64,000 nt of DNA from JAFEDN01 sp963697455. GTDB taxonomy: Bacteria > Pseudomonadota > Gammaproteobacteria > Coxiellales > Coxiellaceae. Under the pieces are notes generated by a model. It saw nothing but the letters and a program-made list of their open reading frames with translations. It made no database searches and was not told the origin of the DNA. A program made the position numbers and the translations under genes. The stretch spans positions 1 to 64,000 of the forward strand of contig CAVOOI010000035.1 in assembly GCA_963697455.1 (NCBI GenBank), read 5' to 3'. This document shows positions 53,112 through 62,341 of the stretch, one piece after another; within the stretch, counting starts at the first letter, position 1; each line of letters starts with the position of its first letter.

Positions 53112-54704
53112 TTATTTATAAGGGGAGAAGCTTACTTCGTCGCGGTCTAGCTTCAGCAAAATTTTTAAATAGATTTCTTCGCTGATCTCACCTTGCTCGC
53201 GCATTTTTAACAGGTGATCACGTTCAAATTGTAACATGCGCGCCAGGAGAGATTCGGCATGTTTATGATGATGAGGATGCTTGGAAGGAGAAAGCGCGTG
53301 CCGCAGCCGGTTTTGATAGTGAGTGGCGACAATTTCTTTAGCGTCTATACTGGCTTCAGATTGGAGGGTGTGAGTATCAGGAGTTTCAATATGATGCAAA
53401 GCTTTTTCAGTGAGATGTTGATAAATATCCCGCATTTTCTTCACGTCTTCCTCATGATTTTTACTGACTCCTAACCATTTAATCAGAGGTTTTAAAGTTA
53501 ACCCTTGCACCAATAAAGTAAATAAAATGGTAATGATGGTCAGGAATACGATCAGGTCCCGCATGGGTACCTGCTGGTTGGTAGCGGCTAAGGACGGTAA
53601 AGCGACTGCCAATGCTAAGGAAACCAAGCCTCGCATACCCGCCCAAGAAACGATTAAGCTTTTTTTCCAAGAAATAAGCGGTTGCCCAAACCTTCCGCTT
53701 TTTACCCGCCAATGATACTGATCAATGGCAATGGTCACGCCCACCCAGGCTAAGCGCAGTAAAAACAAGCTGAAAATAGTGGCCGCGGAAAATAATAGCA
53801 ACTTACTCATCGGCAGGTAATGGACGCTTTGTAAATAGCTGGGAAATTCTGTGCCGATGCTTATAAAAATCAAACCGTTTAAAAAAAATATCAGCGTATC
53901 CCACACGGTTTTTTCGGCTAAACGAATGCTGGCGCTGACAGAGCGTTCAGTTTGTTTATGATAAAGCCCGGCAGCCACTACCGCTAACACACCAGAAGCG
54001 CCTAACTTCTCTGCAAACCAGTATGAAACATAGGCAAGAATTAAACTCATAATAATCGGTAAGTGATTTTCAGAGTGGCTCAGGAACTGTTTAATAATGA
54101 TTCCTGAAATATAGGCAAATAATAGTCCAATCGCAATGCCGCCGACGCCGATAAATAAAACTTGGTGGCTGATTTCCGGCAGGCTCAGAGTATGACCGAC
54201 CGCGATTAATAATGCGGTTTTATAGAGCACAATTCCGCAAGCATCGTTGAAGAGGCTTTCAACTTTGATAGTGCGGATAATATGTCTGGGTACATTCATT
54301 TTGGTCAGAATGCTATTAGCTGCAATGACGTCGGTGGGTGCGATAATCGCTCCTAAAATTAAGCCGGTGGCGAAATGAATGCCTGGAATCAGCCAGCACA
54401 ACATCCAGGCAATCGCGAGTGCTGAAAATAGCACTAGAAAGATAGAGAGTGAAGTAATAATGGTAATGTGTTGTTTTACGTCTTGCCAGGAAATTAAGCG
54501 GGCGGCTGAGAATAAAATGGGCGGTAAAAATAAAGCCAGGACGATATCGCTGGGAGGATGCCAGCTTGGGATGTTGGGAATAAACCCGACGATTAAGCCA
54601 GTGATTACCAAGAGTAACGGATAGGGAACGTTAATATTTTCGGCGACAGCCGTAACCACCACTACTAAAAATAAAATAAACGGCAGGCTGGCTAGAGTTG
54701 TCAT
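53112..54704 (-). CDS. CPA1-family Na+/H+ antiporter (NhaP-like)
   Basis: A 530-residue membrane protein with 12-13 predicted helices and a cytosolic C-terminal tail of about 110 His/Lys/Glu-rich residues. TGLILGAIIAPTDVIAANSIL and ESLFNDACGIVLYK are the CPA1 ion-site helices (Asp of the ND motif), and WAGMRGLVSLALAVALP is a further signature. It exchanges Na+ or K+ for H+ across the inner membrane. It is single, on the minus strand, separated from dacA by about 70 bases. Confidence 0.9.
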   Translation of the reverse strand: MTTLASLPFILFLVVVVTAVAENINVPYPLLLVITGLIVGFIPNIPSWHPPSDIVLALFLPPILFSAARLISWQDVKQHITIITSLSIFLVLFSALAIAWMLCWLIPGIHFATGLILGAIIAPTDVIAANSILTKMNVPRHIIRTIKVESLFNDACGIVLYKTALLIAVGHTLSLPEISHQVLFIGVGGIAIGLLFAYISGIIIKQFLSHSENHLPIIMSLILAYVSYWFAEKLGASGVLAVVAAGLYHKQTERSVSASIRLAEKTVWDTLIFFLNGLIFISIGTEFPSYLQSVHYLPMSKLLLFSAATIFSLFLLRLAWVGVTIAIDQYHWRVKSGRFGQPLISWKKSLIVSWAGMRGLVSLALAVALPSLAATNQQVPMRDLIVFLTIITILFTLLVQGLTLKPLIKWLGVSKNHEEDVKKMRDIYQHLTEKALHHIETPDTHTLQSEASIDAKEIVATHYQNRLRHALSPSKHPHHHKHAESLLARMLQFERDHLLKMREQGEISEEIYLKILLKLDRDEVSFSPYK

Positions 54705-54786
54705 AGTTTTATCCTTAAAAGCTACATTGTCCTCAGCGTAGTATAAGCAATGCTCAGGGTTTCCTCACTAAAACTGAAATTACGCA

Positions 54787-54904
54787 AAACGTTCAATTTT
54801 GCCTCAGGTTGAACGAAAAAATGACTGAGCAAGCGGAGCATACTCAGGTATGTGAGCATTGCGAAGGCATTTTTTCGTTCAACCTGAGGCAAAAGTGGAC
54901 GTTA
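54787..54904. repeat. Palindromic element left of ndk, perfect 27-bp arms
   Basis: Bases 54797-54823 are the exact reverse complement of 54868-54894, and pairing extends imperfectly to about 54787 and 54904. The loop holds GCGGAGCATACTCAGGTATG, itself a small hairpin. It is the same family as the element at 55479-55592. With flanking AT-rich DNA it fills the 299-base gap before ndk. Confidence 0.85.
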
Positions 54905-55003
54905 ATGGGTTTTAATGGAGGCGGCCCTGCAGCAACGCTTGCTGTGCATTGTAAAGTATATTACCATATTTGCTGATAAAAAACACGACAGAGGAGATTT
55001 AAT

Positions 55004-55435
55004 ATGCTCGTTGAGCAAACCTTATCGATTATTAAACCTGACGCAGTAGCGAAAAATGTTATTGGGCAAATTTACACCCGGTTTGAGAATGCAGGGTTAA
55101 AAATTGTAGCGGCTAAAATGTTACATTTAACCAAGCAAGAAGCCGAAGATTTCTATAGTGTACATCGTCAGCGGCCATTTTTTAAAGATTTAGTAAAATT
55201 CATGATTCAAGGGCCAGTGATGATCCAGGTTCTGCGTGGCGAAAATGCGATCTCCAAAAATCGTCAATTAATGGGCGACACCGATCCCAAAAAAGCAGCG
55301 CCTGGTACAATCCGCGCTGATTTTGCTGATTCTATCGATGCCAATGCCGTACACGGTTCTGATAGCACCGCTAACGCCGAACAAGAAATCAATTTCTTCT
55401 TTAAAACCGAAGATATTTGCGCCCTCACAGAATAA
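55004..55435 (+). CDS. ndk: Nucleoside diphosphate kinase
   Basis: A 143-residue enzyme of standard length. EQTLSIIKPDAV is the NDK start, and NAVHGSDS carries the phosphorylated catalytic His117. It moves the gamma phosphate from ATP to other (d)NDPs and balances nucleotide pools. GAGGAGATTT before the ATG is a strong ribosome site. The ndk-rlmN order is conserved in gammaproteobacteria. Here ndk is bracketed on both sides by copies of one palindromic repeat. Confidence 0.97.
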   Translation: MLVEQTLSIIKPDAVAKNVIGQIYTRFENAGLKIVAAKMLHLTKQEAEDFYSVHRQRPFFKDLVKFMIQGPVMIQVLRGENAISKNRQLMGDTDPKKAAPGTIRADFADSIDANAVHGSDSTANAEQEINFFFKTEDICALTE

Positions 55436-55478
55436 AATGGATCTATATCCATTCATCACATGAATTTACATACGCAGA

Positions 55479-55592
55479 ATGTCCAATTTTGCCCCAGGTT
55501 TGACGAAAAATTGACCGAAAAAGCGGAGCATACATCAGTATGTGAGCATTTTGAGGACGATTTTTCGTCAAACCTGGGGCAAAAGTGGGCAT
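55479..55592. repeat. Palindromic element right of ndk, perfect 25-bp arms
   Basis: Bases 55487-55511 are the exact reverse complement of 55560-55584, and pairing extends imperfectly outward. The core GCGGAGCATACATCAGTATG matches the left copy. Compared with the left copy, arm positions differ (GCCTCAGGTTGAACG against GCCCCAGGTTTGACG), but each change is matched in the opposite arm. Confidence 0.85.
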
Positions 55593-55618
55593 TCCCCTCT
55601 ACATAGTGAATAGTTATA

Positions 55619-56737
55619 ATGAACCTAATGAATCTAAGCCGGCCAGCTATGGCTAGCTTCTTAACAGAACTGGATGAGCCGCCGGCGCGGGCCCGTTCAC
55701 TAATCAAATCTATCCACCAGCGCCGCATCCTCGATTTTGCGCAGATGGCGGATTTAAATCAGCGCCTACGCAACAAGTTAGGTGAGAGCGCTACGATTGC
55801 GGTCCCCGAGATGATTCAAGAACAATGTTCAGAAGACGGCACTTATAAATGGTTGCTGAGATTAGAAGATGGCAACGCGATTGAAACTGTTTATATCCCG
55901 AGTATTGCCGATGATTCGATAGAGAATGAACGCGAAGCAGAGGAAGGCCGTGGTACATTATGCATTTCCTCCCAAGTAGGTTGTGGTTTAAATTGCCGCT
56001 TTTGTGCGACCGCTCAAGCTGGCTTTAATCGAAACCTGACTACGGCCGAAATTATCGGTCAACTCTGGTTGGCATTATCCAGAGTTCCTAAAATAACTAA
56101 TGTAGTGATGATGGGCATGGGTGAGCCTTTGCTCAATTATGCGGCGGTAGTAGCCGCTTTAGATTTAATGTTAGATGATTGTGCTTACGGATTGTCTAAA
56201 TACCGGGTCACGGTGAGCACTGCTGGTTTAGTGCCGGCGATAGAGCGGTTGCGTCAGGATAGCCCAGTATCTCTAGCCGTGTCATTACATGCGCCGAATA
56301 ACGAGTTGCGTTCCCAGCTGGTGCCGCTTAATAAAAAATATCCTCTAGAAAGTCTGATACCGGTTTGCCGCGAATATTTTCCGCAAAATTCTAAACAAAC
56401 GGTGTTATTTGAATATGTCATGCTGGCAGGGATCAATGACCAGCTAACCCATGCCCAAGAATTAGTGAATTTGCTGAAAGGGATGCGTTGCAAGCTTAAC
56501 TTAATTCCATTCAACTCGTTTGTGGGTACGGCTTACCGCTGTTCAGAACCGCAGGATATCGCTGCATTCCAAACATTTCTAATCGATTCAGGGCTGCCCA
56601 CCTGGGTGCGTCGCACTCGAGGGGACGATATTGACGGCGCCTGCGGCCAACTAGCTGGAAAATTTCACGATCGCACTAGACGCAAAAAACCGTATGTACT
56701 AGAATATACCACGCAAGCCACGGGCATAAGCTCGTGA
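55619..56737 (+). CDS. rlmN: 23S rRNA (adenine-2503-C2) / tRNA methyltransferase
   Basis: A 372-residue radical SAM enzyme. The [4Fe-4S] cysteines are Cys122, Cys126 and Cys129 (CGLNCRFC), followed by GMGEPLLNY and VSLHAPNNELR, and the C-terminal Cys in GDDIDGACGQLAGK, which forms the methyl-carrier/cross-link pair. The N-terminal LTELDEPPARARSLIKSIHQRR is the typical RlmN start domain. It methylates A2503 of 23S rRNA and A37 of some tRNAs. Confidence 0.96.
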   Translation: MNLMNLSRPAMASFLTELDEPPARARSLIKSIHQRRILDFAQMADLNQRLRNKLGESATIAVPEMIQEQCSEDGTYKWLLRLEDGNAIETVYIPSIADDSIENEREAEEGRGTLCISSQVGCGLNCRFCATAQAGFNRNLTTAEIIGQLWLALSRVPKITNVVMMGMGEPLLNYAAVVAALDLMLDDCAYGLSKYRVTVSTAGLVPAIERLRQDSPVSLAVSLHAPNNELRSQLVPLNKKYPLESLIPVCREYFPQNSKQTVLFEYVMLAGINDQLTHAQELVNLLKGMRCKLNLIPFNSFVGTAYRCSEPQDIAAFQTFLIDSGLPTWVRRTRGDDIDGACGQLAGKFHDRTRRKKPYVLEYTTQATGISS

Positions 56738-56779
56738 GATTGCGTTGATGCTTAGTCTTAGTCTTAAAGAGATATTTTC

Positions 56780-57541
56780 ATGAAAGAACCCAATTTGAAT
56801 TCTAAAGCTTCAGGCCTGACCCCTGGCGTCATGTTGAAGGCGGCGCGTGAGGAACAAGGATTATCTATAGTCGATGTCGCTGCGCGTTTATGTTTAAGTG
56901 CGCAGTTGATTGAAGACATTGAACGCGATGATTATAGCCATATGGCCGCCCGAGTGTACGCGCGCGGTCATGTTATGTCATACGCGCACTTGCTGGGAAT
57001 TCCCGAGCAGGAAGTAGTTACCGCATTGGCTAACGTGACCATGGAGTACGCTCCAGCCAAAAATCCGTTACCGCAAGATCATCAGCGTGTTTATCAGTCC
57101 GACGAGACTTCTCAGCAACATTCAGGTTTATTAATGTGGGGTAGCATCATAGTTTTGGTCATAGTGGTGGGATTAGTGATGTTATGGTGGAAAGGTTCCG
57201 CATCTACGCCGGACACTAAAGGCGTTACTCCGGCCCCGGCTACCAATTCGACTGAAACCCCGAGTAATCCACCGGCAACGGTATCCATTCCGCCCCCACA
57301 AGCGCCAGCGGCCCCGGCCCCGGTCGTTGCCCCGGTTGCTCCATCAGCGCCGGCTAATCCCGTCACGCCGCCAGCAAGTCCTCCTAGCTCTGCTGCTCCG
57401 AATAATATGGTTAACACCACGGCCCAACCATCTCAAGATCCAAATCCGGTGCAACCTTCAGAGCTTCGTGATTCTAATACCAACTCAAATCAAGCTGCCC
57501 CGGTAACCTTGCCGCCACCACGCGCGAGTGCAGATGATTGA
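56780..57541 (+). CDS. rodZ: RodZ-like HTH membrane protein (short form)
   Basis: A 253-residue protein: N-terminal HTH_25 domain (residues about 13-80: LKAAREEQGLSIVDVAARL, YARGHVMSYAHLLGI), one membrane helix (LLMWGSIIVLVIVVGLVMLWW, about 116-136) and a long Pro/Ala-rich periplasmic tail. The folded C-terminal DUF4115 domain of full RodZ (about 330 residues in E. coli) is absent. RodZ links MreB to the cell-wall machinery and sets rod shape. It lies between rlmN and hisS, the usual place, but pilW and ispG, often next to it, are missing. Confidence 0.82.
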   Translation: MKEPNLNSKASGLTPGVMLKAAREEQGLSIVDVAARLCLSAQLIEDIERDDYSHMAARVYARGHVMSYAHLLGIPEQEVVTALANVTMEYAPAKNPLPQDHQRVYQSDETSQQHSGLLMWGSIIVLVIVVGLVMLWWKGSASTPDTKGVTPAPATNSTETPSNPPATVSIPPPQAPAAPAPVVAPVAPSAPANPVTPPASPPSSAAPNNMVNTTAQPSQDPNPVQPSELRDSNTNSNQAAPVTLPPPRASADD

Positions 57542-57566
57542 AGCAGCATCTAAAGAGGGTTAGCCG

Positions 57567-58847
57567 TTGACGCAAGTTCTGCAAGCCGTGAGGGGCATGA
57601 ATGATATCCTTCCCGAACAAACCTTTTATTGGCAAGCGATTGAATCTATTTGCCGGACTTTAGCCAATCGCTACGGCTACCGAGAAATCCGGTTTCCAAT
57701 TATAGAACAAACCGCATTGTTTGCGAGGGGCATCGGCGACGCAACCGATATAGTTGAAAAAGAGATGTATACCTTTACTGATCGCAATGGCGACAGTTTA
57801 AGCTTACGTCCCGAGGGTACGGCGAGTTGTGTACGCGCCGGAGTCCAAAACGGATTATTCTATAATCAAATTCAACGGTTATGGTACCTGGGGCCAATGT
57901 TCCGCCATGAACGCCCGCAAAAAGGCCGCTACCGTCAATTTCATCATTTTGGGGTGGAAGCCTACGGTATGCCGGGGCCCGAGATTGACGCCGAAGTGAT
58001 TCTACTAGGTTACCGGTTGCTGAATGAAATAGGCATAGGCAAACAAATTCAGCTGCAATTAAATTGTTTGGGTACTGCGGCGACCCGGGCTTTATATCGT
58101 GAAAGCCTGGTAGGGTTTTATCAGCAACATTACGATCTGCTGGATGAAGATAGCCAACGGCGTTTAACCACCAATCCATTGCGAATATTAGACAGTAAAA
58201 ATCCAGGGATAATTGAATTAAACCGCGCCGCTCCTAGCCTTTTAGAGCATCTGGATTCTGCTTCCCAACAGCATTTCGATGGTTTGCGCAGGCTATTGGA
58301 TGCGGCCAGCGTCCCTTACACAGTCAATCCTCGTTTAGTGCGGGGTTTAGACTATTATGAATTGACGGTGTTTGAGTGGATTACTGACGAATTAGGCGCA
58401 CAAGGTACTGTCTGCGCGGGCGGACGCTATAATCATCTCGTAGAAGAATTAGGCGGACGTCCAACCCCGGCAGTGGGTTTTGCCAGCGGCTTAGAGCGTT
58501 TAATGTTATTATACATGGCAGCAGACGCAAAAAGCCTCCAGCTTGCAGATATCTATTCAGTATTGATAGGACCAGCAGCAGTTGAACGCGGGATTTTGGT
58601 GGCTGAGGAACTGCGGACGGCTTTTCCAAAGGCTCAAGTGATAACGCATTTAGCAGGCGGTAGTTTGAAAAATCAGTTAAAAGCGGCTGAAGCCAGAGCT
58701 CGTTGGGCGATGATTATTGGTGAAGAAGAATTAGCCGTGCAACAAGTGTCCATGAAAAATTTAGCGGCCAGAACTCAGGAAAGCGTGGCTTTATCTTCAA
58801 TTATTGATTTTTTTAGACAGCAAGGATTTACTAATGCCAGCATATGA
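57567..58847 (+). CDS. hisS: Histidyl-tRNA synthetase
   Basis: A 426-residue class II synthetase. Motif 2 is FRHERPQKGRYRQFHHFG, the His-specific loops are GLDYYELTVFEW and GGRYNHLV, and motif 3 is AVGFASGLERL. The C-terminal anticodon domain follows. The start is the TTG at 57567, because VLQAVRGMNDILPEQ begins there as in other HisRS; the ATG at 57597 would remove conserved residues. It overlaps the downstream yfgM start by 14 bases. Confidence 0.95.
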   Translation: MTQVLQAVRGMNDILPEQTFYWQAIESICRTLANRYGYREIRFPIIEQTALFARGIGDATDIVEKEMYTFTDRNGDSLSLRPEGTASCVRAGVQNGLFYNQIQRLWYLGPMFRHERPQKGRYRQFHHFGVEAYGMPGPEIDAEVILLGYRLLNEIGIGKQIQLQLNCLGTAATRALYRESLVGFYQQHYDLLDEDSQRRLTTNPLRILDSKNPGIIELNRAAPSLLEHLDSASQQHFDGLRRLLDAASVPYTVNPRLVRGLDYYELTVFEWITDELGAQGTVCAGGRYNHLVEELGGRPTPAVGFASGLERLMLLYMAADAKSLQLADIYSVLIGPAAVERGILVAEELRTAFPKAQVITHLAGGSLKNQLKAAEARARWAMIIGEEELAVQQVSMKNLAARTQESVALSSIIDFFRQQGFTNASI

Positions 58848-59457
58848 AACTGATAACGAACAAATCGAAACCTTAAAAAAATGGTGGGGTGAATACGGCA
58901 AGTGGACTATCGTCGTGATCGTCATTGCTTTACTTATCGGCTTTGGTTGGCGTTACTGGCAAAAGCAGCAATTTGAAAACCGCCAGCAAGCCTCGTTGTT
59001 ATATCAGCAATTAATTGTGTCTGACTCACAAAATAAACCGGACGCGGTAATGCAAATGGCTGCGGAAATGACCAAGCGTCACCCGCAATCTGGATACGCT
59101 GCCTTGGCGAATTTAATGGCGGCTAAAACTGCCGTCGCCCGCAATGATAATGAAACCGCACTCGAAAATTTAAAATGGGTGGTTGCTCATGCTCAGAATC
59201 CTGGCATTAAGCAAATTGCACGGTTGCGTGAAGCCCGGGTATTGTTGGCACAAAATAAAGCCGAACCGGCGCAGAAACTGTTAGCGACGGTGGATGATAA
59301 AACGTTTCAACCCGTGATTGATCAAATCCAAGGTGATATTTATACCGCATTGGGCGACCCGGTTAAGGCACGGCAATCTTATCAAGCCGCACAAGTTGCA
59401 TTATCGGCAGTGGTGGGTGAAGATCGTTTATTATCCATGGATCTAGCCCAACCCTAA
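58834..59457 (+). CDS. yfgM: YfgM-family TPR membrane protein
   Basis: A 207-residue protein starting at ATG 58834 inside the hisS end. One N-terminal helix (about residues 23-39, WTIVVIVIALLIGFGW) anchors it, and the periplasmic part is TPR-like (GYAALANLMAAKTAVARND, RLREARVLLAQNKAEPAQKLL). In E. coli YfgM sits at the SecYEG translocon with PpiD and helps periplasmic folding. It usually precedes bamB and der; here bamB is missing. Confidence 0.88.
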   Translation: MPAYETDNEQIETLKKWWGEYGKWTIVVIVIALLIGFGWRYWQKQQFENRQQASLLYQQLIVSDSQNKPDAVMQMAAEMTKRHPQSGYAALANLMAAKTAVARNDNETALENLKWVVAHAQNPGIKQIARLREARVLLAQNKAEPAQKLLATVDDKTFQPVIDQIQGDIYTALGDPVKARQSYQAAQVALSAVVGEDRLLSMDLAQP

Positions 59458-59480
59458 ACTTAAGAAAATAGAAGAAAAAC

Positions 59481-60809
59481 ATGCTCCCAGTCGTTACGAT
59501 AATTGGCCGGCCTAATGTCGGCAAATCCACCTTATTTAATTGCTTAACGCAAACCCGCAATGCATTGGTCGCAGATTTTCCCGGAGTCACTCGTGACCGG
59601 CAATATGGCCGCGGGGTTCTGGGAGGACGGCCTTATTTGGTGGTTGATACCGGCGGAATCGTGGCAGCCACCAACGAGGACATCGCGCCGCAAGTTGAAA
59701 AACAAGTGCAACAGGCCATAGATGAAGCGGATCGTATTTTATTTTTAGTCGACGCCCAGACTAGTGTTACTGCCGCCGATATGATGATTGCAGAACAATT
59801 GCGGCGTTATCAAGAAAAAGTCGTATTAGTTGTCAATAAAATTGACCGTTTAGATGCCGATGTCGTAACCGGTGAGTTTTACCGGTTAGGATTCGGTGTC
59901 CCTCATGCGATAGCCGCTAGAAATGGCCGTGGCGTCGAATCCTTTATTCAAACTTTGCTCCAACCTTTTCCGATACCTGAAACCGTGCCTGCTGAAGAGG
60001 CCGGGATTTGCATTGCGATTATGGGGCGGCCAAACGTAGGAAAATCGACCTTAATTAATCGGATCTTAGGCGAAGAACGCGTTATCGTATGTGACGAACC
60101 TGGAACAACTCGCGATAGTATTTTTATTCCTTTTGAACACCGCGGTCAACGTTATACCCTAATAGATACTGCCGGCATGCGTCGGCGTGCAAAAATTGAA
60201 GATTTCATTGAAAAATTCTCCGTAGTCAAATCTCTACAGGCTTTAGAAACCGCTCATGTGGTAGTGATGGTATTCGATGCGCACGATGGGCTGACTGATC
60301 AAGATATGCGTTTGCTGGGTCTAATTATAGAATCAGGCCGCGGCCTGGTGCTGGCATTTAATAAATGGGATGGTATGAGCGAGTATGAACGCGAACGGGT
60401 AAAACAAGCCATCGACCGCCGTTTAGATTTTGTCAATTTCGCCCGCCGGTATTTAATCTCTGCGTTGCATGGAACTGGCGTCGGTGACCTATACCGTGCC
60501 ATTGATGAAGCTTATGCTTCATCCACTCAAGATCTGCCCACTCCGCTGTTAACTCAAGTATTGGAGCAAGCGATTTTCGATCACCAGCCACCGTTGGTGA
60601 GCGGGCGCCGGATTCGCTTGCGGTATGCGCATTTGGGAGGTCATCATCCCTTAGTCATTGTGGTGCATGGCAAGCAGATTGAATCATTGCCTGATTCTTA
60701 CCGCCGCTATTTAGCCAATTATTTTCGGAAATCTTTTAATTTAATGGGTGTACCGGTGCGGGTGCAATTGGTCAACGATAAAAATCCTTATATCCGCCAA
60801 CACTCTTAA
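59481..60809 (+). CDS. der: GTPase Der (EngA), ribosome assembly
   Basis: A 442-residue protein with two tandem G domains. The first has GRPNVGKST (9-17), DTGG and NKID; the second has GRPNVGKST again (near 182), DTAG and NKWD. A C-terminal KH-like domain ends in RGFPVRVQL-like sequence (GVPVRVQLVNDKNPY). It is needed for 50S subunit maturation. End of the rlmN-rodZ-hisS-yfgM-der group; about 170 bases without a gene follow. Confidence 0.97.
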   Translation: MLPVVTIIGRPNVGKSTLFNCLTQTRNALVADFPGVTRDRQYGRGVLGGRPYLVVDTGGIVAATNEDIAPQVEKQVQQAIDEADRILFLVDAQTSVTAADMMIAEQLRRYQEKVVLVVNKIDRLDADVVTGEFYRLGFGVPHAIAARNGRGVESFIQTLLQPFPIPETVPAEEAGICIAIMGRPNVGKSTLINRILGEERVIVCDEPGTTRDSIFIPFEHRGQRYTLIDTAGMRRRAKIEDFIEKFSVVKSLQALETAHVVVMVFDAHDGLTDQDMRLLGLIIESGRGLVLAFNKWDGMSEYERERVKQAIDRRLDFVNFARRYLISALHGTGVGDLYRAIDEAYASSTQDLPTPLLTQVLEQAIFDHQPPLVSGRRIRLRYAHLGGHHPLVIVVHGKQIESLPDSYRRYLANYFRKSFNLMGVPVRVQLVNDKNPYIRQHS

Positions 60810-60978
60810 AATGCATATTTTATTCTTATAAGTGGTTGAAATAATGACTTTTTCGTATTCTTTGAATTACTTGATTATACTTAATAGGAGCTTGGAAAGG
60901 ACTCCCGCACAGTATAACGGAAATTGAAACAATACAGCGGTTTCTTCATATAGTGAGGGCTGCTAAACTGGAGGAATT

Positions 60979-61125
60979 ATGAAAAAATTAATATTGGCTA
61001 TTTGTCCTTTGATATTAGTAATGGGTTTATTAAGTGGTTGCCATACGGTCAAAGGAGCAGGGCAAGATGTATCAGACGTCGGCCACACTGTTTCCAATGC
61101 TGCAAGCTCTGCTACTCCTAGCTAA
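60979..61125 (+). CDS. Entericidin-like small lipoprotein
   Basis: A 48-residue peptide: MKKLILAICPLILVMGLLSG, then Cys21 of the lipobox (LSGC), HTVKGAGQDVSDVGHTVSN and an Ala/Ser end. The mature part matches the entericidin A/B type (C-N/H-T-V-x-G-A-G-Q-D). GGAGG lies just before the ATG. Entericidins are outer or inner membrane lipoproteins; in E. coli EcnB is linked to stationary-phase lysis with EcnA as its antidote. Only one such gene is present here. A terminator follows at 61139. Confidence 0.85.
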   Translation: MKKLILAICPLILVMGLLSGCHTVKGAGQDVSDVGHTVSNAASSATPS

Positions 61126-61138
61126 GTTAAGCAACATC

Positions 61139-61177
61139 AACGGTTTTCTGTCGATTTCGCAGAAAACCGTTTTCTTT
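61139..61177. terminator. Rho-independent terminator
   Basis: AACGGTTTTCTG (61139-61150) pairs exactly with CAGAAAACCGTT (61160-61171), loop 9 bases, then TTTCTTT. It ends the lipoprotein transcript and, with its A-rich left side, may also serve the minus-strand gene that ends at 61191. Confidence 0.8.
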
Positions 61178-61190
61178 AAAATAATTTTCG

Positions 61191-61532
61191 TTATATGACT
61201 GAATGCAAATGTAACGCTAACAAGGAAAACAACCCGGACAACAAGCAAACGATGGCCAACCATCCCGCTTTAAAGCAGTAATCTAAGAAGCGGTCACGTA
61301 TTTGATTTTGCCTTTCTTTGCGCAAAATTAGAGCAGTTTCTACTGCCGCCAAACGTGGTCCAAACTCATGACGCATTTCATACATTTCTACGCGTAATGA
61401 ATCCATTCTTTGATTCATCTCTTGCCTCAAATTTACAATTTGTTCAATAACAGGCGCTATAGCACGACTCACGGCAACCTCCACTTTGGCATCCACCAAT
61501 TCTGTTTGTAATAAAAATATTGATTGTTGCAT
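61191..61532 (-). CDS. Small coiled-coil membrane protein
   Basis: A 113-residue protein. Residues about 15-70 form a likely coiled coil (IEQIVNLRQEMNQRMDSLR, EMYEMRHEFGPRLAAVETAL), and residues about 90-107 are one membrane helix (AGWLAIVCLLSGLFSLLAL). No family is recognised, though the heptad-plus-anchor layout is common in small phage or host proteins of unknown role. It ends against the terminator. Confidence 0.55.
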   Translation of the reverse strand: MQQSIFLLQTELVDAKVEVAVSRAIAPVIEQIVNLRQEMNQRMDSLRVEMYEMRHEFGPRLAAVETALILRKERQNQIRDRFLDYCFKAGWLAIVCLLSGLFSLLALHLHSVI

Positions 61533-61655
61533 ATTCTACTCTCCAGAATAGTAAAGAACAACCATACAAAACTTTCTAATTAAAGCAAATACTGGGATTT
61601 TATTAATTTACGCCATCGCTTGCCGGATGTATGTAAATGGTATTACTATTTAAGC

Positions 61656-62249
61656 ATGAAACATTTTAAAAATTGCTTAGTTTTGTTCACGAGTTTTTAC
61701 CTTCTAAATAATTCGTTAGTAGTTTTCGCTAATGCTAAACCAAGCTTTGTTCCAAGCAGTCAAATCATTAATCAGCGGCGGGTATTAAATCAATTAAAAA
61801 GCCAAACTTCTTTACCGGTCATTTTTCCCACGAAGATTCCGTCAGTAACCAAAGGTCAGTTAGAGTACGCCTCTTATTCAAGTTATGGGGTCAGCCCCAA
61901 TTTTGAAAAATTTTGGCAGATCAATATAGATGCTACGCCAACCTGTCGAGGAATCAAAACTTGCAATATTGGATTTATTTCTGCAGAAAGGAACGGCAAG
62001 CTTGATTCTACTTATCAAACATTACCTGACAATAAATTTCATCAAAAAGAGCAAATCAAATTAAAAAATAATATTACCGGATATTTTACACCTTTCCATA
62101 TTCAAGCCAGCGGCGTGAATCCCACCCTAGAATGGCAAATAAACGGGGTTTTATACACACTCTCTTGGAAGATCAATGCAGAGCCCTCCTGTCAACGTGA
62201 AATTTTAACTGTTCTTGCTGATTCAGCATATCTTCAAGCCAAGTTTTAA
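61656..62249 (+). CDS. Secreted protein of unknown function
   Basis: A 197-residue protein starting at ATG 61656, chosen because the signal peptide (basic MKHFKNCLV, hydrophobic LLNNSLVVFANA) starts there; the frame opens at 61620. The mature part carries paired Cys (TPTCRGIKTCNIGF) and a late Cys (PSCQREIL), and is beta-type sequence. No family recognised. Confidence 0.55.
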   Translation: MKHFKNCLVLFTSFYLLNNSLVVFANAKPSFVPSSQIINQRRVLNQLKSQTSLPVIFPTKIPSVTKGQLEYASYSSYGVSPNFEKFWQINIDATPTCRGIKTCNIGFISAERNGKLDSTYQTLPDNKFHQKEQIKLKNNITGYFTPFHIQASGVNPTLEWQINGVLYTLSWKINAEPSCQREILTVLADSAYLQAKF

Positions 62250-62302
62250 CGTCGGCCCTATTTAGCTGTAAATGGGGTTGACTGAAATTGATTTTGGTGA
62301 TA

Positions 62303-62317
62303 GACTGACGGTCAGTC
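62303..62317 (+). promoter_or_regulatory. Palindromic operator candidate before the TetR gene
   Basis: GACTGACGGTCAGTC (62303-62317) is a near-perfect palindrome (GACTGAC/GTCAGTC around the centre) 25 bases before the TetR ATG. TGAC-N-GTCA-like sites are typical TetR-family operators. It probably allows self-repression and control of the exporter gene downstream. Confidence 0.6.
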
Positions 62318-62341
62318 AGTTATAAAAAGAGGAGCTTCAAT

